DNA from: Rhodospirillales bacterium
GTDB taxonomy: Bacteria; Pseudomonadota; Alphaproteobacteria; Rhodospirillales; Shumkoniaceae
Direction: 5' to 3'
NCBI GenBank assembly: GCA_014859895.1
Contig: JACZKS010000114.1
Location: forward strand, 23,028-87,027
DNA length: 64,000 nucleotides
Position numbers and translations under genes: made by a program. Shown here one piece after another: positions 53,642 to 62,253 of this stretch. Within the stretch, counting starts at the first letter, position 1. Each line of letters opens with the position of its first letter. Below the pieces are notes generated by a model that saw nothing but the letters and a program-made list of their open reading frames with translations, had not been told where the DNA came from and did not search any database.

Positions 53642-54235
53642 TCAATTGTAGGCGGCGGCCGAGCGTTCCAACCCGCGGCGTGCCTTGGCCCGACCGGCCA
53701 CAAGAACGCTCGGGGGGGCCGCCTCGGGGTCCAGGGCGGTCTGTAACGCCCGACGTCCGCGGCTCAGGCGGGACATGACGGTCCCGATCGGGATGTTCAG
53801 GCGATCGGCGATATCGCGGTAGGCAAGATCGTCAAGCCCAGCCAACAGCAGCACGTCGCGCTGTTCCTTCGGCAGTTCCTTTATGGCCGCGACCACTTCG
53901 CCGCATATGATGCGATCGGACTGCGTCGCACGGCAGACCGGAAAAAGGTGGTCCTCCAGCGGCCGACGATCGCTCGATCGCTCGCGCTTGGCGTGATCCA
54001 CCCTCACATGATGCAACATGGTCAGGAGGTAGGAGCGCGGATTGCGGATGTCTTTGCCGCTATGAGCGTACGTCAGGGCCCTTTTGAGGGTTTCCTGTAC
54101 GAGGTCATCGGCGTCCGCCACGTTGCCGACCAGAGCACGGGAATACCGGCGCAACGCCTCAATGTGCGATTGCAGGTCATCGACCACGGCGGGATGAATC
54201 GTCTTTGTGAGATGCTTCGTTGTGTGACTGGCCAC
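53642..54235 (-). CDS. ECF-type RNA polymerase sigma factor
   Basis: 197 aa from the GTG at 54235, which has GGGAGAGG just upstream; a longer frame to 54469 would add a non-coding-looking extension. Region 2 is HIEALRRYSRALVGNVADADDLVQETL and the following SYLLTMLHHVRVDHAKR. Region 4 is LPKEQRDVLLLAGLDDLAYRDIADRLNIPIGTVMSRLSRGR, with a clear helix-turn-helix (both spans quoted by their ends where long). It resembles the EcfG-like alphaproteobacterial group by eye. No anti-sigma factor or PhyR-type response regulator is adjacent, so its control is not visible here. Confidence 0.88.
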   Translation of the reverse strand: MASHTTKHLTKTIHPAVVDDLQSHIEALRRYSRALVGNVADADDLVQETLKRALTYAHSGKDIRNPRSYLLTMLHHVRVDHAKRERSSDRRPLEDHLFPVCRATQSDRIICGEVVAAIKELPKEQRDVLLLAGLDDLAYRDIADRLNIPIGTVMSRLSRGRRALQTALDPEAAPPSVLVAGRAKARRGLERSAAAYN

Positions 54236-54362
54236 ACGTCCTCTCCCATTTCCATTTGTTCCTGAGGAAAAGATACGGGTGGGCGTGGGGCACTTTCGGG
54301 AGAACGCTGTGACAAAGGCGTGGCACCTTGGGGCATAAGGGAGGCGCGACCGTTGAGCGGCG

Positions 54363-55046
54363 TCACGGCCCGGATGAACGGCGGCCGCTTCCCCTGGACC
54401 CCAGCGTTGAAACGATGAAGAAAATAACCGCGGCAAAGGGAATCCAGGCCTCGGTGGCATCGAGGGCAACCAGGGTCGCGCCGCTGACGACGCACCATAT
54501 CACCGGGACAAGCAGCAGCCATCTCGCAGCGCCTCCCGTGGCCAGCGTTAGAAGGCCGAGGGTGGAGATGGCCAGAGGGTCCGGCGCAATCCCGAAGATT
54601 TCTGCCTGAAACAACCGGCCGTCGAGGACCGCGGTCAGTGGATGCACGGCAAGGCCGTAAAGGAAAAGCGCGAGGCCGATTCCGCCTCGGATGCTCCGGT
54701 CCGCCACCATCCGCAGGCGGCCGGTCAGGCTGCCGAACACGAGGAACAGCAGGCCTTCCAACGCGAACGCGGGAACTACATAGATGACCGCCCAGTTGAT
54801 GGTGGAGTAGCGGGTCCAGAGGAAACTCCATGCGACCCATATCCAAGCGGCGGCCATAATGGCCGAGACGGTGCGATCCGAATAGGGCCGTGGCCGGACG
54901 ATAGCCACCAGGATGGTGACGCCGAGCAGCAAGGCCGGCACCTGCAGGGGCCAGACCGCCCTGTTGTGCAGATCGAACAGCCGCCAATAGACGCGCGGCG
55001 AGAACAGCAAAAAGTCACCGATGCCGTACGTCAGCCATTCCGACAT
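54363..55046 (-). CDS. DUF6064-family integral membrane protein
   Basis: 227 aa from the ATG at 55046, which overlaps the stop of the aldo/keto reductase (TGATG). About six to seven hydrophobic segments run through the protein. The N-terminus EWLTYGIGDFLLFSPRVYWR and the following LHNRAVWP are typical of this uncharacterised family. No catalytic motif is visible. The overlap suggests translational coupling with the reductase, though a functional link is unproven. Confidence 0.75.
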   Translation of the reverse strand: MSEWLTYGIGDFLLFSPRVYWRLFDLHNRAVWPLQVPALLLGVTILVAIVRPRPYSDRTVSAIMAAAWIWVAWSFLWTRYSTINWAVIYVVPAFALEGLLFLVFGSLTGRLRMVADRSIRGGIGLALFLYGLAVHPLTAVLDGRLFQAEIFGIAPDPLAISTLGLLTLATGGAARWLLLVPVIWCVVSGATLVALDATEAWIPFAAVIFFIVSTLGSRGSGRRSSGP

Positions 55047-55969
55047 CAGAGATCGTTCACGTATGCAGCCATACGCAGGCGCATCGGTGCATCTGGTAAC
55101 GGCCCCGAGGCGGCGGCCACGTTCTCGCGCACGTGATCGACGCGGGTGGTCGCCGGGATGGCGGCGGTGACGGCGGGATGCGAAACGATGAACTTCAAGA
55201 TGAACTGCGCCCAACTGGCGGCGCCGATATCGGGCGCCCACGCGGGCAGAGACTCGCCCTCAAGCTTTCGGATCAACGCTTTTTCCTGGAACGGCCGATT
55301 GGCAAGAACCGCCATGCCGCGTTCAGCCGCCAGGGGCAGAAGGCGGTCTTCCGCCTCGCGGTCGACGACGTTGTAGGTCAACTGGACGAAATCGAGCGGT
55401 TGCGCCCGCATGATCCGTTCGAACAGGTCATGGCGCCGCCTCTCGGAGGTCGTGATGCCGACATAGCGGAGCCGGCCCGCCGCCTTCATTTCGAAAAGCG
55501 TCTCCAGGTGCGCCTCCCAGGCCAGCAGGTTGTGGACCTGCAGGAGATCGAAGCGGGGAACGCCCCAGAAGCTGCGGGAGTCCTCGATTTGGCCGGGGCC
55601 TTTCCCTCCCGAGGAAGTCCACACCTTGTCCGCCGAAAACAGGCCGGGCGGACGACCCAGCTTCTCGAGGCCGTACCCCACGACCGCCTGCGAGGAGCCA
55701 TACATGGGCGAGGAATCGATGACACGGCCGCCCGCCTCGAAAAAGGCCGCCATGACGTCGACACACTCGTTCCCGAGCACCGGATCATTGCCCACGTTAA
55801 ACGTGATCCACGTGCCCAGACCCACGCAGGGAATGGCCTCGCCGGACGAGGGAATGGGTTTGGAGACCGGCAAGCCGACCCGCGCCCGCACGCGCTGCCC
55901 CCACGGCAGCACGACAGCTGTTGCGGCCACCGCCATGCCCTTCAGGACCTCCCGTCGCGTCGTCCTCAT
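55046..55969 (-). CDS. Tat-exported aldo/keto reductase family protein
   Basis: 307 aa from the ATG at 55969 (GAGG nine bases upstream). The N-terminus is a Tat leader, TTRREVLKGMAVAATAVVLP. The AKR barrel follows: IPCVGLGTWITFNVG, VIDSSPMYGSSQAVVGYGL with the catalytic Tyr and Asp region, FDLLQVHNLLAWEAHL, YVGITTSERRRHDL and VTAAIPATTRVDHV. Most AKRs are cytoplasmic, so export is notable; a periplasmic AKR would lack free NADPH. It is divergent from the TetR gene. The substrate is unknown. Confidence 0.88.
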   Translation of the reverse strand: MRTTRREVLKGMAVAATAVVLPWGQRVRARVGLPVSKPIPSSGEAIPCVGLGTWITFNVGNDPVLGNECVDVMAAFFEAGGRVIDSSPMYGSSQAVVGYGLEKLGRPPGLFSADKVWTSSGGKGPGQIEDSRSFWGVPRFDLLQVHNLLAWEAHLETLFEMKAAGRLRYVGITTSERRRHDLFERIMRAQPLDFVQLTYNVVDREAEDRLLPLAAERGMAVLANRPFQEKALIRKLEGESLPAWAPDIGAASWAQFILKFIVSHPAVTAAIPATTRVDHVRENVAAASGPLPDAPMRLRMAAYVNDL

Positions 55970-56052
55970 GGAGATGTTCCTCTTCCGGTCGGAGCCCCAC
56001 GCCCATTCGTAGATAGGTCCGGGCCTGTTCATTTCGAGGGGGTGGCCGGCTC

Positions 56053-56081
56053 TTGACAATGCCGTCGGTCACAGTCATATT
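56053..56081 (+). promoter_or_regulatory. sigma-70-type promoter of the TetR operon
   Basis: A consensus -35 TTGACA (56053-56058) is followed after 17 bases by CATATT (56076-56081), a four-of-six -10 match. The TetR operator starts two bases later, so repressor binding would block the transcription start. Confidence 0.7.
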
Positions 56082-56082
56082 G

Positions 56083-56100
56083 TGAATGAACGTTCATTCA
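56083..56100 (+). promoter_or_regulatory. 18-bp perfect palindromic TetR operator
   Basis: TGAATGAACGTTCATTCA is a perfect inverted repeat 13 bases before the GTG start of the TetR gene. Its position against the promoter fits autorepression, and it may also act on the divergent aldo/keto reductase. Confidence 0.88.
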
Positions 56101-56113
56101 TCAGGAGATCATC

Positions 56114-56692
56114 GTGCGCGCGGAAAGGGAAAACAAGACCAAAGTCGAAATGGCGGCAATCGGCCTTTTCGCCGAGAAAGGAGTGGTTGGCGCGTCGGTG
56201 GCGGAGATCGCCTCGGCGGCCGGGGTATCGCAGGGCTATCTCTACAGGCACTGGAAGGACAAGGACGAGATGGCCTTCGACCTGTTCGCGCGTCTCTACC
56301 TGGCTTTGCGCGACCGGTTCCAGGCGGCGGCCGAGTCAGAACCGACGACGCGCGGGCGGATTGCCGCCGTGATCCGCGAGGGCTGCCGCGTCCATGACGA
56401 GGATCCCGCCGGGTTTCGATTCCTTCTCACCACCCAACACCAGCATCTTGGACGCCTGCCTGCCGGAACCCATACGATGGTGGACGTCGTAAGAGGAATC
56501 ATCGCCAAAGGCATCGCCAAGGGCGACATCGGGCTCGCCGACGAGGCCGCAGCAACCGCCGTGGTCTTCGGCATCTTCCTTCAGGCGGCGACCTTCGATC
56601 TCTACGGAGACCTTGGCCGCTCGTTGGGAGAAACCTCAGAGGTTCTGGCTGCGGCGTGCTGGCGCGCAGTTGCCGGCCGGAGTGCTGCATGA
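56114..56692 (+). CDS. TetR-family transcriptional repressor
   Basis: 192 aa. GTG start with AGGAG six bases upstream. The HTH is KVEMAAIGLFAEKG then ASVAEIASAAGVSQGYLYRHW (residues about 10-52), typical of TetR. The C-terminal ligand domain is helical and unassigned. The stop overlaps the ATG of the hydrolase. It most likely represses its own operon, which encodes the hydrolase and the acyltransferase fusion, through the palindrome just upstream. The natural inducer may be a fatty acid or lipid (inference). Confidence 0.93.
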   Translation: MRAERENKTKVEMAAIGLFAEKGVVGASVAEIASAAGVSQGYLYRHWKDKDEMAFDLFARLYLALRDRFQAAAESEPTTRGRIAAVIREGCRVHDEDPAGFRFLLTTQHQHLGRLPAGTHTMVDVVRGIIAKGIAKGDIGLADEAAATAVVFGIFLQAATFDLYGDLGRSLGETSEVLAAACWRAVAGRSAA

Positions 56693-57657
56693 TGAACTTG
56701 AAATCGCCGCTTCTCGTCGTTCTTGCGCTTCTTTCGTGGGCACCCCAAACCCTGGCCGAGAGCACGCCGCCCAGGCCGGCCGACCCGCTTGCGGCCTTCC
56801 AACGCGCGATGCCGGAGCTCATGTCGGCCGTCCTGCGCGACCGCATGGTTTGGGGCGACCTCGCCGTGCGGCACGGCTGGCGCGTTCAACAGGAGAGGCT
56901 GACCGGCGGCTGCCGCATCCTCGACGCGACCGACAGGCCGCTCGTCAAGGGCGATTGCAGCGCGGCGCTCGATGCCTTTTCGACCATGGCGCCCGAATAT
57001 GACGCGGCGGATCGTTCCCCGCTGGTGATTCTCGTCCACGGCTACAATGGAGCGCGACACGACCTGATGCCGCTGGCGCGGCATCTTACCGGTTTGGGAT
57101 TCAGGGCGGAGACGGTCGCCCTGCCGACCTTCCTCGCCGGCGTCGACGATCAGGCCCAACGTCTGAACGCCGTCGTCGCCACCATGGGCGGATCGGGCCC
57201 CGTTATGTTCGTCGCCCACAGCATGGGCGGCTTGGTGGTTCGCCGGGCGCTGGCCGACAAACCGCAATGGATGGCACGCCGTGGCACATCCGGGGCGGTC
57301 TTCATTGGAACGCCGTTTGGCGGATCGGCCCTGGCCCGCATCGCCGCCGATCTCGGCGTGGCGCCCTTGGGCGGCCCCGCCGTGCGCGATCTTCTGCCCC
57401 TGGCGGCGGAGGTGCCGCCATCCCCGCCCGTCCGCTGGTGCGTGATCGCCGGGGGCAATGGCGGTGAGGGCTGGAATCCACTGGTCCCCGGCGATGACGA
57501 CGGAATGATCGCGGTGGACGAAACGCGCCTTGCCGACGGTGAGGACCGCATTCTGATCCATGCCATGCATGTGGGACTCCTTCGCCATCCGACGACGCTG
57601 GCTGCCGTGGCGCGGTTCGCCCGCGGCGGCTTCTGCTCGGGTGCGAAGGCATCCTGA
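56689..57657 (+). CDS. exported alpha/beta hydrolase (lipase/esterase-like)
   Basis: 322 aa; the ATG at 56689 overlaps the TetR stop and has GGAG six bases upstream. A signal peptide (LLVVLALLSWAPQTLAE) is followed by a roughly 80-residue unassigned region. The hydrolase core has LVILVHGYNGARHDL (oxyanion region) and the nucleophile elbow VAHSMGGLVVRRAL with the catalytic Ser. The acid and base are probably in PGDDDGMIAVDE and AMHVGLLRHP. It is likely a periplasmic esterase or phospholipase. Co-operonic with the lysophospholipid transporter/acyltransferase fusion 21 bases downstream, it may generate lysolipids or fatty acids. Confidence 0.85.
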   Translation: MMNLKSPLLVVLALLSWAPQTLAESTPPRPADPLAAFQRAMPELMSAVLRDRMVWGDLAVRHGWRVQQERLTGGCRILDATDRPLVKGDCSAALDAFSTMAPEYDAADRSPLVILVHGYNGARHDLMPLARHLTGLGFRAETVALPTFLAGVDDQAQRLNAVVATMGGSGPVMFVAHSMGGLVVRRALADKPQWMARRGTSGAVFIGTPFGGSALARIAADLGVAPLGGPAVRDLLPLAAEVPPSPPVRWCVIAGGNGGEGWNPLVPGDDDGMIAVDETRLADGEDRILIHAMHVGLLRHPTTLAAVARFARGGFCSGAKAS

Positions 57658-57677
57658 CGACAGGGAAAGGGCAAACC

Positions 57678-60600
57678 ATGCGGACGCCGATCTGGACATT
57701 CTTCACCCTTCGCCGCTTCGCGCCGCTGTTCGCGACGCAATTCCTGGGCGCCCTCAACGACCACCTGCTCAAGAACGCGATCGCCGTTCTAGTCGTGTTC
57801 CGACTGGCTGGGCCTGCCGGCCTCGACGGCAATCTGCTGGTCGCGCTCGGCGCCGGCGTCTTCGTGCTTCCCTTCTTCCTGTTCTCGACCCTGGCAGGCC
57901 AGATTGCCGACCGCTTCGCCAAATCGCGGATCGTCCAGGTTCTCAAGGGCGTGGAGGTCGGCCTGATGGCGTTGGCCGTTGTCGGCCTCACATGGGGGAA
58001 CATGTGGTTCCTGCTGGGCGTGCTGTTCCTGATGGGAACACAGTCGGCCTTTTTCTCTCCCGCCAAGTACGCCCTGTTGCCGGAAATCCTGCGCGAGGAC
58101 GAGTTGGTCGCCGGCAACGGCGTGTTCGAGGCGGGCGTCTATCTCGCCATCCTTGCCGGAACCATCGCTGGAGCGCAGCTTATTCTCGCCCCTCACGGGA
58201 CCATCGTTACCGCGGCAGCATTGATCGTCATTGCCGCATTGGGCTTCGCCGCTTCGCTGTGGGTTCTCCCCAGCCGGGCGGTCGCGCCGAACGTCCGGGT
58301 GTCGTGGAATGTGCCGGCCGAGATGGCGCGCATCGTCGGCCATGCGCGGCAAAACCGCCCGGTCTTCCTGTCCATCCTCGGTACCGCCTGGTTCTGGACG
58401 GTGGGCGTCGTCTATCTCACCGAATTCCCCGCCTGGACGCGCAACGTACTGGGCGCCAACGAAGACGTGGTGACGCTTTTCCTGGGGCTGTTCTCGGTGG
58501 GCATTGGGCTGGGGTCCCTGGCCTGTGACAAGCTGCTCAAGGGCGAGGTGGAGGCGACCTGGGTGCCGGTCGGCGCGCTCGGCATCGCCCTCTTCTCGGC
58601 CGACCTCTTCTTCGCCTCGGAGGCAGCCAGGGTCGTTGACGCGGCCAGCCTCGCCGAAGCGGACTTGATGGGCGTCGGTGCCTTCCTGGCACGGCCGGAA
58701 AGCTGGCGCATCGTCGCCGACCTCGCCCTCGTCGCCTTCTCGGGCGGGCTCTATGCCGTGCCGCTCTATGCCATCATGCAGAACCGCACCGAGGAAGCGC
58801 ACCGTTCCCGCACGTTGGCCGCCAACAACATCATCAGTTCCTTCTTCACGGTAATCGGCGCCGCCGCCGTGGCGGGCTTGGTGGCGGCCGGCCTTGAAGT
58901 CATGGACATCTTCCTGATCTTCGCCGTGTTCGCCTTTTTCGTCGCGCTCAAGGTCTGCGCCCTGCTCCCGGTTTCGCTGATCAAGGCGATCCTGTCGCGA
59001 CTGTTCGTGCTTCTGTGGCGGGCCGAGGTCGAGGGACTGGAGCATCTGAAGGCGGCAGGAGACAAAGCCATTCTGGTGGTCAATCACGTCTCGCTGCTGG
59101 ATGGCATCCTGCTGGCGGTCCTGCTGCCGGGACGGTTCGTCTATGCCGTCAACGTCCATTGGGCGGCCAAGTGGTGGGTCGGCTGGGCCCTGGCACTGGC
59201 CGAGGTGTTCACGGTCGACCCCATGAAGCCGATGGGCCTCAAGGGACTGGTCGCCAAGGTGCGCGAGGGGCGACGGTGCGTGATCTTCCCCGAAGGCCGG
59301 GTCACGGTGACGGGAGCGCTGATGAAGGTTTACGAGGGCCCGGGCATGCTGGCCGAAAAGGCCGATGCGCCCGTCGTGCCGGTTCGCATCGAAGGCCCCC
59401 AGTACACGATCTTCTCGCGGCTCGGCGGCAAGGTGCGCCGCAAATGGTTCCCGAAAATCAGGATCGTCGTACATCCGCCATTGCGATTTGAGGTCGATCC
59501 CGCGCTGAAAGGCCGCGCCCGGCGCGCCGCGGCGGCCGATCGGCTCCACGCGATGATGACGGATGCCGCCTTCCGCACCTACGACGCCGACGTGACCCTG
59601 TTCGAAGCCCTGCTCGATGCCCGCGCCCTCTATGGTGGCGGCTTCGAGGTGATCGAGGATGTCGAGCGCAAGCCAATGAGCTACGACCGCATCATCACCG
59701 CCAGCCTGACCTTCGCCGCTTGGCTCAAGCGGCGCTCGAAACCCGGCGAGGCGATCGGCATCATGCTGCCGACGTCCGGGGCGGCGGCAATCGTGTTTTT
59801 CGCCTGCCAGGCCGCCGGCCGGGTCGCCGCCATGCTCAATTTTTCGGCCGGCCCGGCGGCGCTCGAGGCGGCCGCCGAGACCGCCGGACTGAAGACGGTG
59901 CTGACCTCGCGCCGCTTCATCGAAAGAGGGCGCCTGCAGGAGGCCGTCGATGCCCTGGCCAAGCACGCCGACATCGTCTTCCTGGAGGATGTACGTGCGC
60001 GCATGGGAATCCCCACCAAGCTGACAGGACTCCTCGGCTCGTGGCGTCGCAAGATCGTGCGCCGCCGCCGGCCCGCCGAAGCGGCCGGACGGCCAGCGGT
60101 GATTCTCTTCACCTCGGGTTCGGAGGGCAAACCGAAGGCGGTCCTGCTGAGCCATCGAAACCTGATGACCAACCGCTGGCAGTTGACCGCGCGCATCGCC
60201 TTCAATTCGTCGGACAGGCTGCTCAACGCGCTTCCCGTGTTTCATGCTTTCGGGTTGACCGGCGGCCTCTTACTGCCCCTGCTGTCGGGGGTGCCGTCCT
60301 TCCAGTATCCGTCGCCGCTCCATTATCGGATCGTGCCGGAACTGGCTTACGACTTCGACGCTACCATCCTGTTTGCCACCGACACCTTCCTGGCCGGATG
60401 GGCCAGGATGGCCCACCCGTACGACTTCCACGCCGTACGCCAGCTCTTCTCGGGAGCCGAGAAGCTGCGTGAGGAAACGCGCAAGGTATGGATGGAAAAG
60501 TTCGGCATCCGCGTCCTCGAGGGCTACGGCGTGACCGAAACCTCGCCGGCCATTGCCGCCGCCACCCCAATGCACTACCGCGCCGGCTCGGTCGGGCGGT

Positions 60601-61175
60601 TCCTGCCCGGGATCGAATGGCGCCTGGAGCCGGTGCCAGGGCTGGATCGGGGCGGCCGCCTGGAGGTGCGCGGCGGCAACGTGATGCTGGGCTACATCGA
60701 CGCCGAAGCGCCGGACGGCCTGCGCGCGCCGCCGGGCGGCTGGTACGATACCGGCGACATCATCGAGGTCGATGCCGAGGGCTTCGTTCGCATCGTCGGC
60801 CGCCTGAAGCGGTTCGCCAAGATCGGCGGCGAGATGGTGTCGCTGGCGGTAGGCGAGGATATCGCAAGGGCAGCCTGGCCGGAGGCCGACCATGCCGCCG
60901 TCGCCCTGCCCGATCCACGCAAGGGTGAACGCATCGTCATCGCCACGACGCAGCCCGACGCCCGTGCCGACGACCTTGCCGCCACGGCACGTGCTCGCGG
61001 CGCCCCGGAAATCGCCGTGCCACGGCAGGTCTGCGTCGTCCCGGAAATCCCGTTGCTCGGTTCCGGGAAACCCAACTATCCGAAAATCACGACGATGGTG
61101 GCGGATATGGTTTCCGGGTCCGGTGCGGAAGATATGAATGAGATAGAAGAAACGGAGTCCCGGCCTATCCGGTAG
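57678..61175 (+). CDS. LplT-PlsC-acyl-ACP synthetase fusion (Aas-type acyl transfer protein)
   Basis: 1165 aa in three parts. Residues 1-425 are an MFS transporter like lysophospholipid flippase LplT (FATQFLGALNDHLLKNAI at the start). About 430-640 is a PlsC-type acyltransferase with NHVSLLDGILLA (His469/Asp474) and FPEGRVTVTGA. About 650-1160 is an AMP-forming acyl synthetase with ILFTSGSEGKPKAVLLSHRN (from about 808), EGYGVTETSPAIAAA and YDTGDIIEVDAEGF. Together these would import lysophospholipid, activate a fatty acid and reacylate the lipid, as E. coli LplT and Aas do from two genes. All catalytic motifs look intact. Confidence 0.92.
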   Translation: MRTPIWTFFTLRRFAPLFATQFLGALNDHLLKNAIAVLVVFRLAGPAGLDGNLLVALGAGVFVLPFFLFSTLAGQIADRFAKSRIVQVLKGVEVGLMALAVVGLTWGNMWFLLGVLFLMGTQSAFFSPAKYALLPEILREDELVAGNGVFEAGVYLAILAGTIAGAQLILAPHGTIVTAAALIVIAALGFAASLWVLPSRAVAPNVRVSWNVPAEMARIVGHARQNRPVFLSILGTAWFWTVGVVYLTEFPAWTRNVLGANEDVVTLFLGLFSVGIGLGSLACDKLLKGEVEATWVPVGALGIALFSADLFFASEAARVVDAASLAEADLMGVGAFLARPESWRIVADLALVAFSGGLYAVPLYAIMQNRTEEAHRSRTLAANNIISSFFTVIGAAAVAGLVAAGLEVMDIFLIFAVFAFFVALKVCALLPVSLIKAILSRLFVLLWRAEVEGLEHLKAAGDKAILVVNHVSLLDGILLAVLLPGRFVYAVNVHWAAKWWVGWALALAEVFTVDPMKPMGLKGLVAKVREGRRCVIFPEGRVTVTGALMKVYEGPGMLAEKADAPVVPVRIEGPQYTIFSRLGGKVRRKWFPKIRIVVHPPLRFEVDPALKGRARRAAAADRLHAMMTDAAFRTYDADVTLFEALLDARALYGGGFEVIEDVERKPMSYDRIITASLTFAAWLKRRSKPGEAIGIMLPTSGAAAIVFFACQAAGRVAAMLNFSAGPAALEAAAETAGLKTVLTSRRFIERGRLQEAVDALAKHADIVFLEDVRARMGIPTKLTGLLGSWRRKIVRRRRPAEAAGRPAVILFTSGSEGKPKAVLLSHRNLMTNRWQLTARIAFNSSDRLLNALPVFHAFGLTGGLLLPLLSGVPSFQYPSPLHYRIVPELAYDFDATILFATDTFLAGWARMAHPYDFHAVRQLFSGAEKLREETRKVWMEKFGIRVLEGYGVTETSPAIAAATPMHYRAGSVGRFLPGIEWRLEPVPGLDRGGRLEVRGGNVMLGYIDAEAPDGLRAPPGGWYDTGDIIEVDAEGFVRIVGRLKRFAKIGGEMVSLAVGEDIARAAWPEADHAAVALPDPRKGERIVIATTQPDARADDLAATARARGAPEIAVPRQVCVVPEIPLLGSGKPNYPKITTMVADMVSGSGAEDMNEIEETESRPIR

Positions 61176-61181
61176 GAGCGT

Positions 61182-61604
61182 TCACTTCCCCCCTTTCGGA
61201 CGCAGCAATCCAGCCACGATGCCGAGGACAAGCGCAGTCAGTATGGCGGAAGGCACGCTCTTGTTGACTGCGGATAGCGTTTCGTGGCGGGCCCGATCCG
61301 CCGCCCGCTCGACACGGTCGGCGACATCGGGCCGGGGGGCCGGTGAATGCATCCGCTGGCGCCCCACCGCGACGACGATGAGGCCGACGAGCGCGAGCCC
61401 GCCGGCTACGGTAAGCGCCGCCATGTAATTCGGCATCCGGAGGCTCAGCCACATATGAGCCGCCACGAGGGCGAAAATGGCCGCGCCGGCAAGGACGACG
61501 GCGCCTCCCGCCATGACAACGGTGCCGGCGACGCGACGCCGCACACCCTCCTTCGCCCGTTCAATCGTACCGCCGAGCAGGCCCAACCACATCATCGAGT
61601 TCAT
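61182..61604 (-). CDS. DUF1469-type small membrane protein (annotated as phage-holin family)
   Basis: 140 aa with two adjacent hydrophobic segments (about 28-52 and 62-80) and a third at the C-terminus (TALVLGIVAGLL). A charged middle region rich in R, D and A lies between them. This matches the DUF1469/holin-X group often encoded next to YqjD/ElaB-type proteins in stress loci. It is 20 bases after the DUF883 gene and probably co-transcribed. There is no phage context, so holin activity is not implied. Confidence 0.72.
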   Translation of the reverse strand: MNSMMWLGLLGGTIERAKEGVRRRVAGTVVMAGGAVVLAGAAIFALVAAHMWLSLRMPNYMAALTVAGGLALVGLIVVAVGRQRMHSPAPRPDVADRVERAADRARHETLSAVNKSVPSAILTALVLGIVAGLLRPKGGK

Positions 61605-61624
61605 GGCGATCGCCGGATGCGCCG

Positions 61625-61960
61625 TCAGCGACGCAGAAGCTGGGCGAGCAGCAGCCCGGCGCCGAACGCGGCGATCAGGCTCTGGAAGGGTCTCTCGCGC
61701 ACCGTCTTCTCGACCACCTCGGCCGATTCCTTGGTTTTCGCGCCGATCTCATCGGCGACGGTCCGGGCTGTTTCGCGCAATGCGTCCGCCTTCTGACCGG
61801 CCCGCGCCTTCATCTCGTTGGTCCAGGACTGGCTGAGGTCGCCCATGTCCTTCGTCAGCTTTTCCACGGAAGCTCGCAATTCTTCCATGTCCTTCCGCAG
61901 GATCTCGCTTTCGCTTGCCATGTCTCCATCCTTTTTCCCGGGGCGCGGCGCAGTTGCCAT
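61625..61960 (-). CDS. DUF883 (ElaB/YqjD-like) membrane-anchored protein
   Basis: 111 aa from the ATG at 61960 (AAGGA seven bases upstream); the in-frame ATG at 61921 also has a good site. The central part is a long amphipathic coil (DMEELRASVEKLTKDMGDLSQ, then ADALRETARTVADEIGAK). The C-terminus is a single hydrophobic anchor, FQSLIAAFGAGLLLAQLLRR. E. coli relatives tether ribosomes to the membrane in stationary phase. A GGAAC-N18-GTT promoter lies 60 bases upstream, which points to general stress control. Confidence 0.85.
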   Translation of the reverse strand: MATAPRPGKKDGDMASESEILRKDMEELRASVEKLTKDMGDLSQSWTNEMKARAGQKADALRETARTVADEIGAKTKESAEVVEKTVRERPFQSLIAAFGAGLLLAQLLRR

Positions 61961-62019
61961 GTTCAGATCCTTCTTTTCCGTGGCGCGGCGTTATTGAATC
62001 AACCGTCGCCATGGCCCCT

Positions 62020-62045
62020 AACACGTGACGCGGGCATTCGGTTCC
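62020..62045 (-). promoter_or_regulatory. EcfG-type promoter for the DUF883-DUF1469 pair
   Basis: On the minus strand GGAAC (62045-62041) is followed by 18 bases and GTT (62022-62020). The alphaproteobacterial general-stress consensus is GGAAC-N16/17-cGTT, so the spacing fits and the base before GTT does not. The DUF883 start lies 60 bases downstream. Confidence 0.6.
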
Positions 62046-62087
62046 GCTCCCCTTCTTTCCCATCGCCATCCTAACACGCGCCCAGCG

Positions 62088-62113
62088 GGAACTCCCCACC
62101 CCTTTCCGAGGTT
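62088..62113 (+). promoter_or_regulatory. EcfG-type promoter candidate for the BON lipoprotein
   Basis: GGAAC (62088-62092), 18 bases, then GTT (62111-62113) on the plus strand, 140 bases upstream of the BON gene and 42 bases away from the divergent twin promoter. Confidence 0.5.
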
Positions 62114-62253
62114 GTCGAAAAAAGGGGCGCGAGCGGCCGAGCGACCTTCCCGTGGGAATAGAACTGGCGGCCATCGCGTCTGCTTACCGGTTCCGTCCGG
62201 ACGTGAGCGCCGTCGGCGGCCGGCATCGTCAACATGTTTGAGGAGGGATTTGG

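Noticed and set aside
57789..60245. An open frame of 818 codons antisense to the LplT-PlsC-Aas fusion.
   Set aside because: It has no ribosome site or recognisable domain and mirrors a gene with all expected motifs; long antisense frames are common in GC-rich coding DNA.
61182..61604. A phage remnant, because DUF1469 is often labelled phage holin.
   Set aside because: No other phage gene lies nearby and the gene pairs with a DUF883 stress gene.
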